From JAPOKJ01 sp031421635 (GTDB lineage: Bacteria; Pseudomonadota; Gammaproteobacteria; Burkholderiales; Burkholderiaceae_E), in contig JANOPA010000067.1 in assembly GCA_031421635.1 (NCBI GenBank), positions 4,520 to 68,519 on the forward strand: a stretch of DNA of 64,000 bases. Reading direction: 5' to 3'. Every line of letters begins with the position of its first letter. Within the stretch, counting starts at the first letter, position 1. Made by a program: the position numbers and the translations under genes. Shown here piece by piece: positions 34,459 through 43,275 of the stretch. Under the pieces are notes generated by a model that made no database searches, was not told the origin of the DNA, and saw only the letters and a list, made by a program, of their open reading frames with translations.

Positions 34459-36618
34459 TTAGGTGCTTAGGAGGGCGGGGCTTTCAACCACGGCAAACTT
34501 GCTCAGTCGCACAGTATTCACACCCGATTCATGGACATAGCGGACATCGTCGCAGACATCGTGAATAATTCCAAGGCCAAAGCCACCTTCAGGGAAATTG
34601 TCCAGGTTGGGCTTGTGCCGATCAAGATCAGGTTGAAAATAATCGCCAAGATAAATTAGTTCAATCTGCAAGGTATTGGGAAGTCTCGTCGACAGTATCT
34701 CCACCGGAGCGCCCGGTAATAGCCCGGTCGCATGTCTGACTATATTGGTGAAGACTTCGACTGCCGCGACAGTAATGAGCGACGCCTCCGTAACGCTAAA
34801 GCCCAGCAGCAGTGCGTCCTCATTGACCATGGTTCGGACTTTGGCAATTGAGTCTAAGTGCACATCCAGTTCAAGACGAAGAATAGCCACATTGGGATCG
34901 GCGCGCGTCGCTAAAAGCATGGTGAGGTCGTCGGTAAATCTAACCCCTTCACCCAATAAGCTGCTGCGTAGATTACTAAGAATTGCGCCGGGCGTTTTAT
35001 GGAGCTTGAGAAATCTGGCGAGGGCGGTCCTCACGCTATAGACGCCGAGTCGCTCACCATTGGCAAGAATGGCGTCTGGAAGACCGTCGGAATGCAAAAA
35101 CACTGAATCCAAGGCAGTCATCGCCGTGGTTTCCTGAACAAATTCAATTTTGTCGAGTACACCGAGGGGTGGATGCTGATTACCTAAGGCCACAAAGGTA
35201 CCTCGATCGCGTGCCAGCAGAGCTTCCTCATGACCACAACCGACCCAGGTCACCGTATTGGTGCGCATGTCAATTCGCAAATAGCACAGCGTTACGAAAG
35301 CTTCTAGCGCCTGCAAATGGGGTGTGACTTCCCGATGCATTGATCGTACTACTTCGGCGGGTTGAGGAAGTCGCCCTAAGTCAATTGCACTCGTCGTCAG
35401 TTCGATCAAGGAACGGCTCAACTGCATTTTTACGGCGGCACCCATAAGCGCTGCATTGACGCCCTTGCCCATCACGTCGCCTGCAACAATGTCAATGGTT
35501 TGCTCGCTTAGGCAAATGACCTCAATGAAATCCCCATCAATGCCTTGGGAGGGCTGATTGAAGGCACTGAGCCACAGGTGTGTGAGTCTTCGATTTTGCT
35601 GAGTAGTCAGAAGAGATTGCTGAATTTTCGTGCCAACAGATAGCTCAGCAGCGCGAGCCTGTTGCAATTGAAGTGTCAACTGATGTGATTGGACCAGCAG
35701 ATCGCCTCGTTCAGCTTCAATTCTCTTTCGGTCTGAGATGTCAGTGTGGGTGCCGACCATTCGAATGGGTTTGCCATCGATTTTTGCTCTTTGAACCACG
35801 GTGCCGCGTGCGTGAATCCATTGCCACTCTCCACTATGAGAGCGCATCCTGCACTCTGCTGAAAAGCTCGGTTGCTTGCCTACCAAGTGTTCCAACAGCG
35901 CTGATAAAACGACGGAGGAATCCTCGGGATGCAGTAAGGCGCACCAAGCGCTATGCGTCGCTTCAAATGATCCTTGGTCATACCCCAGCATTTTGAGCCA
36001 ACGAGTTGAGTAAATAACCTGACCCGACTGAACATCCCAGTCCCACACGCCATCGCCTGCCCCCTCCAAGGCAAGTTTCCACCGCTCGGATGATTCGGCT
36101 AAAGCCGCTTCCGCAAGATGTCGTTCGGAGATATCCCGCACTGAAACGACGTAGGACTTCAACTTGCCCACATGCGCAGGGAAGATACTAAACTCGATTG
36201 GAAATTTGCGTCCGTTCTGATGTTTTGCGAATACTTCAAAACGGCGATTCAGAATTAAGTCTTCGCTTTTCTCCAGCACCCGAGCCAGGTCATAGTAGCG
36301 TCGGTTTTTGAGGAGTTCGGGCAAACGCACAAAGTCGTTCAAATGACGCGCCCGGACTTCGGCATAGCGATATCCAAACATACGCTCAGCGGCCGGGCTG
36401 AAATCGACGATTCGACCCTGCGCGTCTATCGAGATCACGGCATCCAGAGATGCCAAAAGAATCGCCTCATTTCGAGAGGCCAACGCAAAGCCAACGTCGT
36501 GAGCTCGCTTTAATTTGAGCTTGGTATCTAAGTTGCGATTAAAGCTACGACGAAAAAATAGAGCCCCAAAAAGGAGTAGGGCAATGAGCATTAAGGTCAT
36601 ACCGGCAATCCAATTCAT
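34459..36618 (-). CDS. PAS-PAS-SpoIIE phosphatase with C-terminal HATPase
   Basis: 719 residues. An N-terminal membrane helix (GMTLMLIALLLFGALFF), a PAS domain (NEAILLASLDAVISIDAQGRIV and RRFEVFAKHQNGRKFPIEFSI), a second PAS_3 (GAGDGVWDWDVQSGQVIYSTRW, WQWIHARGTVVQR), a coiled coil, then the PP2C-type SpoIIE domain with metal residues in IDGDFIEV and DIVAGDVMGKGVNAALMGA, and DLTMLLATR. The C-terminal 130 residues form an RsbW-like HATPase (AAVEVFTNIVRHATG, GGFGLGIIHD). Both partner-switching activities in one chain act on an STAS antagonist, probably the one encoded next to it at 36692. It is followed by the export operon on the same strand. Confidence 0.92.
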   Translation of the reverse strand: MNWIAGMTLMLIALLLFGALFFRRSFNRNLDTKLKLKRAHDVGFALASRNEAILLASLDAVISIDAQGRIVDFSPAAERMFGYRYAEVRARHLNDFVRLPELLKNRRYYDLARVLEKSEDLILNRRFEVFAKHQNGRKFPIEFSIFPAHVGKLKSYVVSVRDISERHLAEAALAESSERWKLALEGAGDGVWDWDVQSGQVIYSTRWLKMLGYDQGSFEATHSAWCALLHPEDSSVVLSALLEHLVGKQPSFSAECRMRSHSGEWQWIHARGTVVQRAKIDGKPIRMVGTHTDISDRKRIEAERGDLLVQSHQLTLQLQQARAAELSVGTKIQQSLLTTQQNRRLTHLWLSAFNQPSQGIDGDFIEVICLSEQTIDIVAGDVMGKGVNAALMGAAVKMQLSRSLIELTTSAIDLGRLPQPAEVVRSMHREVTPHLQALEAFVTLCYLRIDMRTNTVTWVGCGHEEALLARDRGTFVALGNQHPPLGVLDKIEFVQETTAMTALDSVFLHSDGLPDAILANGERLGVYSVRTALARFLKLHKTPGAILSNLRSSLLGEGVRFTDDLTMLLATRADPNVAILRLELDVHLDSIAKVRTMVNEDALLLGFSVTEASLITVAAVEVFTNIVRHATGLLPGAPVEILSTRLPNTLQIELIYLGDYFQPDLDRHKPNLDNFPEGGFGLGIIHDVCDDVRYVHESGVNTVRLSKFAVVESPALLST

Positions 36619-36691
36619 GACGTGCCTCTCCTTTCTGCTTCATGAGTGTTACCAACAACAATGCTCTCCGAAAAGAGCAATACTACTTTGA

Positions 36692-37045
36692 CTAGGCATG
36701 CGTTCCGACTTCAAAAGCATTCAAGGCATCTTCACGGCTGACATGAATGTGGAACACTCGATGCATTCTCATGAGTTCAAACAAAGCGCGAACCGTGACA
36801 CTCATCGAACACAGACGAAACTCGCCCTGTCGGCTATTGAGAAGACGTTGACAAGAAATCAAAGCGCCCAAACCAGAACTATCTACAAATTTTATGTAAG
36901 ACATATCAAAGACTACTCGGTTTCTTGATTGAATAAGCGATTGCACGACTTCGCGAAATACTCTTACGTTACTTGCATCCAGATTATCCTCACGCAATTC
37001 AATCACTAAAACATTACTGCCTTCAATTTTCGATCTAATTTCCAT
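36692..37045 (-). CDS. STAS-domain anti-sigma factor antagonist
   Basis: 117 residues, a single STAS domain. VVFDMSYIKFVDSSGLGALISCQRLL holds the DSSGLG motif with the phosphorylatable serine. It is 73 bases upstream of the SpoIIE phosphatase gene. A paralogue with the same layout is at 51317-51703. The pair forms a partner-switching module. The target of the switch is not in view. Confidence 0.95.
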   Translation of the reverse strand: MEIRSKIEGSNVLVIELREDNLDASNVRVFREVVQSLIQSRNRVVFDMSYIKFVDSSGLGALISCQRLLNSRQGEFRLCSMSVTVRALFELMRMHRVFHIHVSREDALNAFEVGTHA

Positions 37046-37156
37046 TTTTTGCCTGCTACTGAGTTGATGACATTCTGATTAGATCACCGACTTTAGGCTG
37101 AATTGTCATCGAAGTGTGAAGACATAATACGCAGGACAGAAAAGATACTTGTTACT

Positions 37157-37483
37157 CTACGGTACTAATTCTCCAATGGCGATTTTAAGGTTCTGCAATG
37201 TCTCACTCGATTCCTTCGGGGCGCCGGTTTTCAAAGAAAGTTCGGCTTCGCGAGCGGCTTTTCCGAGACGCGAAAACCCGTAACTTGAAGCGGCGCCGAC
37301 AAGTCGATGCAAGGCTTGAACGCGTTCTTCGGAGCTTGCAGGAAATTCGATTTCTTGCCAACGTTTGGAGATCCCCGCTAGAAAATGCATACGCAGCTCG
37401 ATGAATTCCTGACGTAAGGCTTCAGGCAGGTGATCGAAGTCAGCAACTTGCACGACCGTGTTCCCAGTAGAGCTTAATGTCAT
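37157..37483 (-). CDS. Histidine phosphotransfer (Hpt) domain protein
   Basis: 108 residues of all-helical Hpt fold. The phosphoaccepting His is in ALHRLVGAASSYGF, the family pattern HxxxG with a hydrophobic follow-up. Its start overlaps the response regulator gene by 44 bases. It can serve as a relay between the hybrid kinase and a distant regulator. Confidence 0.88.
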   Translation of the reverse strand: MTLSSTGNTVVQVADFDHLPEALRQEFIELRMHFLAGISKRWQEIEFPASSEERVQALHRLVGAASSYGFSRLGKAAREAELSLKTGAPKESSETLQNLKIAIGELVP

Positions 37484-37832
37484 TCGAAAGTGTCATCGAA
37501 TTGAATGGTTTCACGATGACACCAGTCGCGCCATATTCGAGTAACTCGGTCACTTCTTCAATCATTGCCTTGGCCGTCATGAACACAATGGGCACGCCCT
37601 TCATCACGGGCATAAGTCGAAGCGCCTGGAGTGTTTCTGGGCCGCTTAAGCCCGGCATCATGACATCAAGAAGAATCAAGTCCGGCCGGAATTCGGGAAC
37701 CTCGTCCAGCGCTGCTTGGCCGCCCTCACAGCACCTCACTTCGTAGCCCCCGACCTTCGAAAGACAGAAGTCAAGGATCAAACGAATATCGGCATCGTCT
37801 TCAACGCACATTACTTTACGTAGCTCGCTCAT
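37440..37832 (-). CDS. Single-domain response regulator (CheY-like)
   Basis: 130 residues, receiver only. Acidic residues EDD (11-13), phospho-acceptor Asp56 (LLLDVMMPG), Thr in MTAKA and Lys108 (VKPF) are all present. The start overlaps the kinase stop by ATGA, so the pair is translationally coupled. No output domain; likely relays to the Hpt protein. Confidence 0.94.
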   Translation of the reverse strand: MSELRKVMCVEDDADIRLILDFCLSKVGGYEVRCCEGGQAALDEVPEFRPDLILLDVMMPGLSGPETLQALRLMPVMKGVPIVFMTAKAMIEEVTELLEYGATGVIVKPFNSMTLSNDIKLYWEHGRASC

Positions 37833-39643
37833 GCTAGCGCCTTTCTCATGCTCGTTCTGGCGCGCAACAGGACGGCGTCAATGAAATCGTTCTGACTTGT
37901 GTCCGAGACCGAGAGCCATTGGAAATCTAGACTGGTCGCTGAGGCTTCTTCGACCGAGTCGCTGTAGATAAATATGTCTTGATTCTTTGCAAGTCTACGA
38001 AGGTCGGTATAAAAATCGCTCATCATGCCTTGTGCCCGTGGATTGGCGATGACAATGAGCGCAGAAGCGTCAAGCCCTTGGGCCTTCGCTTGTGCATAGT
38101 TGGCGACACTTATGAGGTTTGCCTTTCCGTCAAACCAGCGTGCTACCCGCAAGCGTGCATCGAGATCAAAATCAATATGCAGAATGCGTTTTTTGGCAAG
38201 TGCCTGGTATTCAGAATTAAGCGCAAAGTCGACCACAAATTCGGCACCTTGACCAGGGGATGAATCGACTGAAATTTTTCCACCCATTCGTTGAACTAGC
38301 ATTCTCGTGATATACAAGCCCAGCCCCATTCCTCCTTGGGCTCGGCGATCCGATGCATCGGCTTGGGAGAATTTTTCGAAGACTCGACCTCGAAAATGAG
38401 GCTCGATTCCTGGGCCATCGTCCTTCACCGAAATAGTAATGCGTTGATCATTGAATCGGATTGCAACCCAAACAATTCCTCCAGACGGCGAGTGTTTGAT
38501 CGCATTGGAAAGAAGGTTAGTCATCACTTGAATGAAGCGATCTGGATCGAGCATGACCTCCGCCTCCGATGCGCGTTGCTCAGTTTCCTCAAGTCGCAGA
38601 CCAACTTTTGAGCTCAAAGCGAGGGTTTCGTTTGCGGCAATAGCTTCATGAACGAGATCGACAATTTTGGTCGGACTTTGCATAAGCACCAAACGGTCAC
38701 TTTCGAGCTTTGTGAGGTCGAGAATGTCGTCAACAAGACGACTAAGCCTTTGACCGTTGCGGTACGCCACATCGGTGAGCGTACGGGCTGATTCCGGCAG
38801 GGCACCCGTGGCGCCTGCGGAAAGCAGGCCGAGAGCACCGAGAACCGAAGCGAGAGGCGTTCTCAGCTCGTGACTGACGGTCGCTAGAAACTCATCTTTC
38901 ATGCGATCAATTTGCGTTTGCTCGGTAAGGTCTCGAATTACCAAGGTATATCGCGGGCGAGTATCTTCCACCCACTCGCTGAGGCTTACTTGCGCTGGGA
39001 AACGGGCACCCGAGGCTGAGGTTAGTGTCAATTTCCGCTTGGAGAGTAGTTGGGCCAAGTTCGTTCCAAATACTTCGATGGTGGTACGTCCGATTAGGTC
39101 ACTGCTCGGATCTCCGCACAACATGCGTCGTGCAGCAATATTGGCGTCTTCCACGCACTCCAAATGATTGAAAGTGATTACCGCCTCGGGGACGTTATTG
39201 TTTTTGCTGATGCCCTGGCTTAGCGTAGTCTCCACAGATTTCGCCTGTAGTACAGACACTCGTGAAAAAAGCCTCAATTTTGCAGCGACTAAATCGTCGT
39301 CCCAAGGCCAATCAAGGTAATCATCTGCGCCTGCCTTCATTGCATCACGGATGAGTGATTCACCTGGGCTTGATGCGACCACAATGACCGGGACCCATTC
39401 TTTTGTGGCCCTCCTGAAGTCTCGAATCAGCGCATCGTCTCCCACTTCAGTGGCGTTTGGCTCGATGAAGATCAATTGAGGATGAACTTCTATCAGCTCT
39501 TGAAGAGCCGCTTGACGGTTGGGACTGACGTGAACCCGATGTCCCGCCCTTTCGATGCCCGCGCGAAGCCGCGAACAAGACTCGGCGGCGCCAGCCACAA
39601 CGAGAACTATAAGGCTAGGGGAATTGCCGGGATCATCCTTCAT
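37829..39643 (-). CDS. Histidine kinase flanked by two degenerate receivers
   Basis: 604 residues from the ATG at 39643 (a GTG at 39661 is possible). Residues 1-130 have the receiver fold, but the acidic pair is gone (VVAGAAES), the phospho-acceptor Asp is Glu61 (LIFIEPN) and the Lys is Trp (DYLDWPW). A PAS domain follows, then the kinase: H-box His258 in FLATVSHELRTPLASVLG, N-box LLSNAIKHSPSGG, G1 VKDDGPGIE, G2 GMGLGLYITR. Residues 485-604 (KRILHIDFDLDARLRVARWF, then ALIVIANPRAQ) look like a second receiver lacking the Asp. It leads the three-gene phosphorelay and is divergent from the sugar-transferase gene. Confidence 0.9.
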   Translation of the reverse strand: MKDDPGNSPSLIVLVVAGAAESCSRLRAGIERAGHRVHVSPNRQAALQELIEVHPQLIFIEPNATEVGDDALIRDFRRATKEWVPVIVVASSPGESLIRDAMKAGADDYLDWPWDDDLVAAKLRLFSRVSVLQAKSVETTLSQGISKNNNVPEAVITFNHLECVEDANIAARRMLCGDPSSDLIGRTTIEVFGTNLAQLLSKRKLTLTSASGARFPAQVSLSEWVEDTRPRYTLVIRDLTEQTQIDRMKDEFLATVSHELRTPLASVLGALGLLSAGATGALPESARTLTDVAYRNGQRLSRLVDDILDLTKLESDRLVLMQSPTKIVDLVHEAIAANETLALSSKVGLRLEETEQRASEAEVMLDPDRFIQVMTNLLSNAIKHSPSGGIVWVAIRFNDQRITISVKDDGPGIEPHFRGRVFEKFSQADASDRRAQGGMGLGLYITRMLVQRMGGKISVDSSPGQGAEFVVDFALNSEYQALAKKRILHIDFDLDARLRVARWFDGKANLISVANYAQAKAQGLDASALIVIANPRAQGMMSDFYTDLRRLAKNQDIFIYSDSVEEASATSLDFQWLSVSDTSQNDFIDAVLLRARTSMRKALA

Positions 39644-39768
39644 TCGAGAAAGATATCCCACTCAACGGTTCCTTTCGAGCATGAAATGCTAGACGTTAAC
39701 AAAGCTGTGACAAATGGAGGGACGAAACCCTATTTAATCCGTTCATCGACATTAAAAAGGACGGGCCG
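39644..39768. promoter_or_regulatory. Divergent control region of the polysaccharide locus
   Basis: 125 bases between the kinase and sugar transferase genes. AAAAAGGA is the ribosome site for the latter. I do not see a confident -35/-10 pair; TTTAATCC and TAAAAAG are AT-rich spots only. Confidence 0.35.
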
Positions 39769-40470
39769 ATGGACACTAGGACTCAAGCGATGCAACGTAG
39801 TCGACCGATCATGAATCGGTTCAAAGCACGACGAGCTGTCGCCTTATGGTGGTGGCGCACCCATCGGCGTTCAATTTTCAAGCGTCTGATTGATATCGCC
39901 GCCGTTGGGGCGGGAATGGTCGCCGCGGCGCCCATTCTTATTATTGTTGCGATTTTCATAAAGGCGCACGATCGCGGCCCGGTACTTTTCTGGCAGCGCC
40001 GCGTAGGTAAGGATGGGAAGGAATTTGATTTCCCGAAATTTCGGTCGATGATCGTCGATGCGGAGCGGGCGCGTCTGGCCATAGAGAAGGCCAACCATCA
40101 CGGAGATGACGCCATCACGTTTAAACTCAAGCGCGATCCGCGCGTCACGCCGATTGGTCGAATTATCCGGCGCACCAGTGTCGATGAACTTCCGCAGCTC
40201 TGGTGTGTTCTTAAGGGCGACATGAGCCTGGTTGGGCCACGCCCGGCTTTGGTCAGCGAAGTCGCACGGTACAACCAAAAAGATCGGGAACGCTTATCGG
40301 TCACGCCGGGCTTGACTTGCATTTGGCAAGTTAGTGGACGATCGGACGTGGCCTTCCCTGAACAGGTCGAGATGGATCTGGAATACATACGCGGGCACAG
40401 TCTGTGGTCCGACATCAAGCTGCTACTGGCCACACTTCCCGCGATCATCGGCGGACGTGGTGCCTACTAA
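39769..40470 (+). CDS. Undecaprenyl-phosphate sugar transferase (WcaJ/PglC core)
   Basis: 233 residues: one membrane region (LIDIAAVGAGMVAAAPILIIVAIFIK), then the catalytic part: GPVLFWQRRVGKDGKEFDFPKFRSM, the Asp-Glu motif TSVDELPQLWCVLKGDMSLVGPRPAL, and VTPGLTCIWQVSGRSD. This is the phosphoglycosyltransferase that begins repeat-unit synthesis on lipid carrier. It lacks the N-terminal four-helix part of full WcaJ/WbaP. First in a plus-strand operon with two following genes. Confidence 0.95.
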   Translation: MDTRTQAMQRSRPIMNRFKARRAVALWWWRTHRRSIFKRLIDIAAVGAGMVAAAPILIIVAIFIKAHDRGPVLFWQRRVGKDGKEFDFPKFRSMIVDAERARLAIEKANHHGDDAITFKLKRDPRVTPIGRIIRRTSVDELPQLWCVLKGDMSLVGPRPALVSEVARYNQKDRERLSVTPGLTCIWQVSGRSDVAFPEQVEMDLEYIRGHSLWSDIKLLLATLPAIIGGRGAY

Positions 40471-40485
40471 AATCGAAGGCTCAAA

Positions 40486-43275
40486 ATGAACACTTGGCTA
40501 AGCGGTCATCAAACAATCGGCGACGACCTCGACTTTTCTCTTGATCCCGGGGTTGAAGATCGGCTCCGACAAATGGATGTCGCGCTCGCTATTCTCGGGA
40601 TAACAATGCTGGCGCTACCCTTGGGCTTAGCGCTACTCGTTGGGAAACTCGTACGCGAACCCCAGCGCGGCCGAAATCGAACAGTGTTTGATCGCTTGTC
40701 GATTTCATTTCCTACAAACTTTATCGGTATGGCGTTCGGATTTGTTGGGGCAAGTCATTGGCCTGTGATGATCAATATCTTGAGGGGAGAGATGGCCTGG
40801 ATTGGTCCCTGCATCAACTCAAACGACATCGGCGCGGCTGCCCACTTCAAGGTGCGACCTGGAATTGCTAATCCGTGGACAATTCGCCAGCGGACCGCGA
40901 GTGATTTCGCCTCCGAACAGACCGTGATCATGAACTATCTAAAGCGTCGCAGCCCAAGCCAGTCTCTCGGAATTCTGGTGCGCGCAGCAATGACCGCGTT
41001 ATTTCCACCTGCACCGCTAGAGGTACAACCCAGGGTGAAAATTTGCGACGTTGAATTTGACAATCTCAGCATGAAGCAAGCGATTAGGAGTCTTGAGCAT
41101 ATGCTCGACGAAAATAAAACTCATCAGGTTTGTTTCGTCAATCCGGCCTGCATCAATATCGCCAGCGGGGTTAAAATTTATCGACGCATCTTGGCCAGAG
41201 CTTCAATGGTGTTGCCTGACGGTATTGGCACAAAGATTGCGGCCGACCTACTAGGCACTCCACTACGACAAAATGTCAACGGTACGGATCTCTTTCCAAG
41301 GCTATGTGATTTGCTCAATCAACGAAGTGGTCGCTTATTCTTGCTCGGGGGTCAGCAAGGCGTCGCCGAGAAAGTCGCAAAGGTGATCGAAGATCGCTGG
41401 CCGAATGTACTTATTGTTGGCGTTCGGGATGGTTTTTTCTCAACGTCGCAAGAAGGAGAGGTTGCCGAGCAAGTGAGAGTAAGCCAGGCGGACGTTTTGC
41501 TGGTCGCGCAGGGAGTTCCGATGCAAGACATTTTTATTGATCGGTACATTGATTTTCTCGGCGTCAAAATTGCAATGGGTGTGGGCGGCTTGTTTGATTT
41601 CGTATCGGGACGCATTAATCGCGCGCCAGACTGGATGCGAGAGATGGGGCTGGAATGGGTCTACCGCTTTCTCCAGGAGCCACGCCGTATGTGGAGCCGT
41701 TACTTGGTCGGGAACTTCACCTTCCTTGCTCGAGTGATCGCTCAACGAGTTGGATTGCGTCGGAATACAAAGGTTGCTCCGGTCAGAGTATCCCTACCGC
41801 AAGAGCCAGTTCTGATAAATAATGAGCGCTCTAGGGCAATTATTTTTGCCACCTTTTCTAGTCCTCGAGGCATTCCCGTACACGACGACTTTCCTGCAGC
41901 CTTGTTACCGCTGGGCTCCAGTACCATTATTGAGCAATTGATGACGCAGCTAAGTGCGATCTCAATTAAAGAAATTGACATCGTGGTCTCGCTTAACCCG
42001 GAAGGCCTTCGAGAAGTGCTTGGAAACGGTGAGCGATGGGGCGTGAAGCTCAATTGGCACCTGGCCAAGGACCCTCAACGGCCATATGAAGCGCTGAGAG
42101 GACAGTACACGGGTCGTGATACTCCCGTCTTGTTGGGCCATGCCGACTGCTGGCTCTCGCAAAAGGCAATGACTGAACTCATTGAAGGCAAGACCATGGC
42201 GATGCAGGTAGACGCGCAAGATCGACTCGCCTGGCTAGGCTGGGCATCGATCAACCCTGCTTTGCTGAAGGTGTTGTCGCAGCACGGCACGAAAAGTGAG
42301 CTTGAGGCCTTGCTCAGTTCAACTCATCCTCAGCGCACCATTCTCAATGCCGCGGATTGTGCGCTCGTTCATGGGCCAGAAAGCCTCCTGAAGGCTCAGG
42401 ATTTGGCTTTCGGACTTCCTGGTGCCCTGTTCGCTCCCGCGACTTGGCTAAAGTTTCCTTGGGGATGCATGAGCCCCGAGGCCTACTTGTCGTCCGATGC
42501 TGAGGTGCTAGGACCAGCGATCATTGGGCCTGGCTGCATGATAATGGACGGAGCCAAGATTGGACCTAGCGCCGTACTCACTAAAAATGTTGTTGTTAGT
42601 CACGGCACAAAAGTGAGTCACAGTATTGTCATGCCGGGAAGCTTTCTTTCCCATGACCTTGATGTCGACGGATCTATCGTGAATGCGGAGGCCGTGCTTA
42701 ATGTGAGGCTCAATGTACGAACCGTACTTGAAGCGAGCGAAGGCGTTTTATTAGGCCTTAATGGCAACAGCCCAGATCTCAAAAGATACATTGGCCAAGT
42801 ACTCGCTATTGCATGTGCCGCAGGCTTGCAGCCGGTCGTACTGCCGTACTTGGCGATGCGCCGCATACTTGGAAAACCGCTACCCTGGCGTAGTCAAATT
42901 GTTGTGACTGGGCGAGACCCACACAGTCGAAAGCTCTACACCTCCCTAATGCGATGCTCGCCAATGGGATTGGAGCACCCTATTCCCCTTATGGCACATT
43001 TTGGCGCTCTTTTGGACGTAGCTCAGGGGGTTCGGCGCTGGTTTGGTGTCAGACCTCGTCACCCTAACGAGTGGTACTCCTTGAGTCACGAGTGGCAGGG
43101 GCTTTTGGCTGGTGCTCCTATCGGTTTAATGCACTCTGCGGCCTGGAAAGATGTGGGAGAGCAGGGAAGCGAATCGATTGGCGCCGCCGACGTTTTCTAT
43201 GTCGTGCAACATGGCAGCGCGGAGTACTTGAGAATTTCCGTAAAAGCCCTGAAGCGCTTTGTTAGACCAAAATGA
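40486..43275 (+). CDS. Multi-domain fusion: dead sugar transferase + GT26 + nucleotidyltransferase-like
   Basis: 929 residues. Residues 30-54 are a membrane helix; 66-145 resemble the sugar transferase next door (LSISFPTNFIG, LRGEMAWIGPCI, KVRPGIANPW) but the catalytic Asp-Glu is replaced (ASHWPV). Residues 185-425 are a full WecB/TagA/CpsF (GT26) domain: FVNPACINIA, LPDGIGTKIAA, QNVNGTDL, FLLGGQQGVAEK, GVGGLFDFVSG. Residues 448-660 look like a nucleotidyltransferase (AALLPLGSSTIIEQLMTQLS) without a clean metal site, and 670-745 a left-handed beta-helix. The last 180 residues are unrecognised. ATGA overlap links it to the next gene. Confidence 0.88.
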   Translation: MNTWLSGHQTIGDDLDFSLDPGVEDRLRQMDVALAILGITMLALPLGLALLVGKLVREPQRGRNRTVFDRLSISFPTNFIGMAFGFVGASHWPVMINILRGEMAWIGPCINSNDIGAAAHFKVRPGIANPWTIRQRTASDFASEQTVIMNYLKRRSPSQSLGILVRAAMTALFPPAPLEVQPRVKICDVEFDNLSMKQAIRSLEHMLDENKTHQVCFVNPACINIASGVKIYRRILARASMVLPDGIGTKIAADLLGTPLRQNVNGTDLFPRLCDLLNQRSGRLFLLGGQQGVAEKVAKVIEDRWPNVLIVGVRDGFFSTSQEGEVAEQVRVSQADVLLVAQGVPMQDIFIDRYIDFLGVKIAMGVGGLFDFVSGRINRAPDWMREMGLEWVYRFLQEPRRMWSRYLVGNFTFLARVIAQRVGLRRNTKVAPVRVSLPQEPVLINNERSRAIIFATFSSPRGIPVHDDFPAALLPLGSSTIIEQLMTQLSAISIKEIDIVVSLNPEGLREVLGNGERWGVKLNWHLAKDPQRPYEALRGQYTGRDTPVLLGHADCWLSQKAMTELIEGKTMAMQVDAQDRLAWLGWASINPALLKVLSQHGTKSELEALLSSTHPQRTILNAADCALVHGPESLLKAQDLAFGLPGALFAPATWLKFPWGCMSPEAYLSSDAEVLGPAIIGPGCMIMDGAKIGPSAVLTKNVVVSHGTKVSHSIVMPGSFLSHDLDVDGSIVNAEAVLNVRLNVRTVLEASEGVLLGLNGNSPDLKRYIGQVLAIACAAGLQPVVLPYLAMRRILGKPLPWRSQIVVTGRDPHSRKLYTSLMRCSPMGLEHPIPLMAHFGALLDVAQGVRRWFGVRPRHPNEWYSLSHEWQGLLAGAPIGLMHSAAWKDVGEQGSESIGAADVFYVVQHGSAEYLRISVKALKRFVRPK

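Noticed and set aside
39476..39814. Plus-strand 112-codon frame over the kinase start
   Set aside because: Antisense to the kinase N-terminus and overlaps the sugar-transferase start; not coding-like.
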